From NCBI GenBank assembly GCA_008360955.1, contig LUCM01006645.1:136479-200478 (forward strand): a DNA stretch of 64,000 nucleotides, given 5' to 3'. The stretch's first letter is position 1, and each line of letters opens with the position of its first letter. The position numbers and the translations under genes are program-made. This DNA is from Fasciolopsis buskii (Eukaryota > Platyhelminthes > Trematoda > Plagiorchiida > Fasciolidae). The notes under the pieces are model-generated. The model was not told the DNA's origin and searched no databases. It worked only from the letters and a program-made list of their open reading frames with translations. Positions 62,537-64,000 of the stretch are shown in pieces.

Positions 62537-64000
62537 GCTCACGACTCCGTTGAAATTATTGAGGCGTTGGTGTTCCACACTCCACGTTCTCAGGGTTGGG
62601 TTGCTGGTGTTCTCACATCTCGTTCATCTGTGCACAACCAATCACGGTTTGCATCAGGCCCTCAATACCCTCATTAACATTCACGGTTTGATTTTAAACT
62701 CTATATACACCAATTCCTTCAGTTTTTCTCCTCCATTGTCTTGTTTCTGATTGGAACATAAATTTGTTTCCCGTTAGACACCAATCCTCCTTGATCGCTC
62801 AACTACTTATTATAACCCAGCTTTTGTCTCAAAGCTGGTATCTGCGCCTATATCCATCGATCTGCCGCCTCCTCCCAACTCTCGCATCTTGAATTCTCCC
62901 AAGTAGGGCTTTCAATTTGTGGCGGAAAGTCTGGTCCTTTTCCTTTAACCATTATTTCTGTACTCGCTAACACTCTCCAAACAGTAGTGATCCTCTGATT
63001 TTTCAGTTCTTATTTTGAAGCATTTTAACGATCGTTACAAGGCTTAGCTGCTGCACTTTTCGGACAATTCCGATATGAGGAGAAAACCCAAGGCCTTTGA
63101 TGTAATCAACAATCCTTTCCAACTGGTCAACCTCTCTCCAAGTATCCCCAATTGTCTTGGTGACAGTTCACTTACCCTTCACTTAATTCTCACAACTATT
63201 TCCTCTTCAGTAGCTAACATCACCGCTTTGGCCTCTCTGTGTTCATCAGATGATTGTGCCAGTTAACTTTCCATCCACAACTTTAAAGAGCTTACTTTGC
63301 GTTTTTGCATAAGAGAATCAGTATTGAACCACTAGGCAAACCAATCATTTGGTAGATATTAGTAGAACTGCTGGATAACATTTGCACCAGAAGAAAACTA
63401 GTCAATGTTGCGTCGTCAAGACAACGTCTCAATACGGATGAACGATAAATGGAATCAGAAATCTCCAGAAATGGGATAAATTGACATGGCACTATGTTTA
63501 AACCTACACTGCATGAATGATCTGGATTCAGCGCCAGAGTTAGGTGCTTACTGTGCTCATGGGATGCTACCAAATTTGAACACACCTAGTTAATAAGGAT
63601 GCTGCACTACGAAGACTACCACAGACACATGTACTTGGATCCACTTGATTTTCAGTGGGGAGACTGCCACTGGCTCGAGGGATCGTTGATTCGTCTTTTT
63701 TACACTCAGATAAAGTTGGCCAACCGTACCATTCCAAACCAAACGCACGTGAGACCGCAAGAAAAGTGGTTTCTAGGGTGTTGCACCGGTTAGGTAAGGT
63801 TCATAAATCTAGTTGGAAAAAATAGGGGTTATTTGAAAATTCCTATTCTGCATGCCTATACGATATTAAGTCTGAAATCAGGTGTGTGCACACATAAGTA
63901 AGCGCTTAAAATGCTATACACACAGGCTACATATACAATCGAATCAAGCAGAATAAGATCATCTGATGTATAGCGAGATGTGGAAGTTCTGACAAACAGA
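62537..64000. other. Right-edge sequence, no gene recognised
   Basis: Open frames at 63075-63266 (+), 63292-63585 (-) and 63599-63793 (+) carry no convincing motif. The minus-strand one contains NIYQMIGLPSGS, weakly reminiscent of an RT motif B. Confidence 0.35.

Noticed and set aside
63292..63585. Minus-strand NIYQMIGLPSGS, considered as reverse transcriptase motif B
   Set aside because: No flanking RT motifs A or C on either side; the match is too short.
1..64000. CRISPR arrays, operons, bacterial promoters or insertion sequences
   Set aside because: No regularly spaced repeats and no prokaryotic gene organisation; the window is eukaryotic.

Overview
This window looks like nuclear DNA of a parasitic flatworm, probably a digenean trematode of the Fasciola type. 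The reasons are small coding exons split by kilobase-scale introns, many decayed non-LTR retrotransposons of the kinds common in flukes (CR1-like and RTE-like), a Penelope-like element and a tRNA-derived SINE. The genus is inferred from general character only. There are no operons and no bacterial features.

Two host genes can be supported, both on the + strand. The first occupies about 1.4-16.5 kb. It is the 3' end of what may be a nesprin/KASH-family protein: a long exon at 1414-2073, a 51-base exon at 5351-5401 and a terminal exon at 15597-16518. The terminal exon encodes a single membrane span close to the C terminus and a short KASH-like tail. Its introns are packed with retrotransposon debris: a CR1-like copy on the - strand (about 2.8-4.9 kb) that carries a 504-base foldback insertion, and three RTE-like fragments between 5.9 and 10.9 kb. 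A further RTE-like fragment lies at the window's left edge.

The second gene spans 34.4-59.5 kb. It is a LIM-kinase-like (LIMK/TESK family) protein kinase. Nine exons join without a phase conflict into 402 codons including the stop, and every catalytic landmark is present: the glycine loop, the VLKE lysine, the alphaC glutamate, HRD, DFG, APE and the activation-loop threonine behind a basic insert. The last intron uses a GC donor. I found no LIM or PDZ exons in the 17.8 kb between the two genes, so the kinase lacks them, or they are in exons too short for me to see.

The rest is intergenic or intronic. It holds a second CR1-like copy with an intact YADD box (24.8-26.9 kb, +), a tRNA-derived SINE (about 31.0 kb, -), a Penelope-like element with an RT and a GIY-YIG remnant and a doubled 3' end (44.9-46.9 kb, + strand, inside the 12.6-kb kinase intron), a diverged direct repeat pair (50.3 and 57.2 kb), a second tRNA-like repeat (58.3 kb) and a Ty3/gypsy integrase remnant (61.7 kb, -). 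I saw nothing that looks like a wholly new system. The most notable points are the GC-AG intron, the mixed LIMK/TESK signature with a lengthened activation loop, the unusual KASH-like tail, the foldback insertion with target duplication, and the tandem 3' end of the Penelope-like element.
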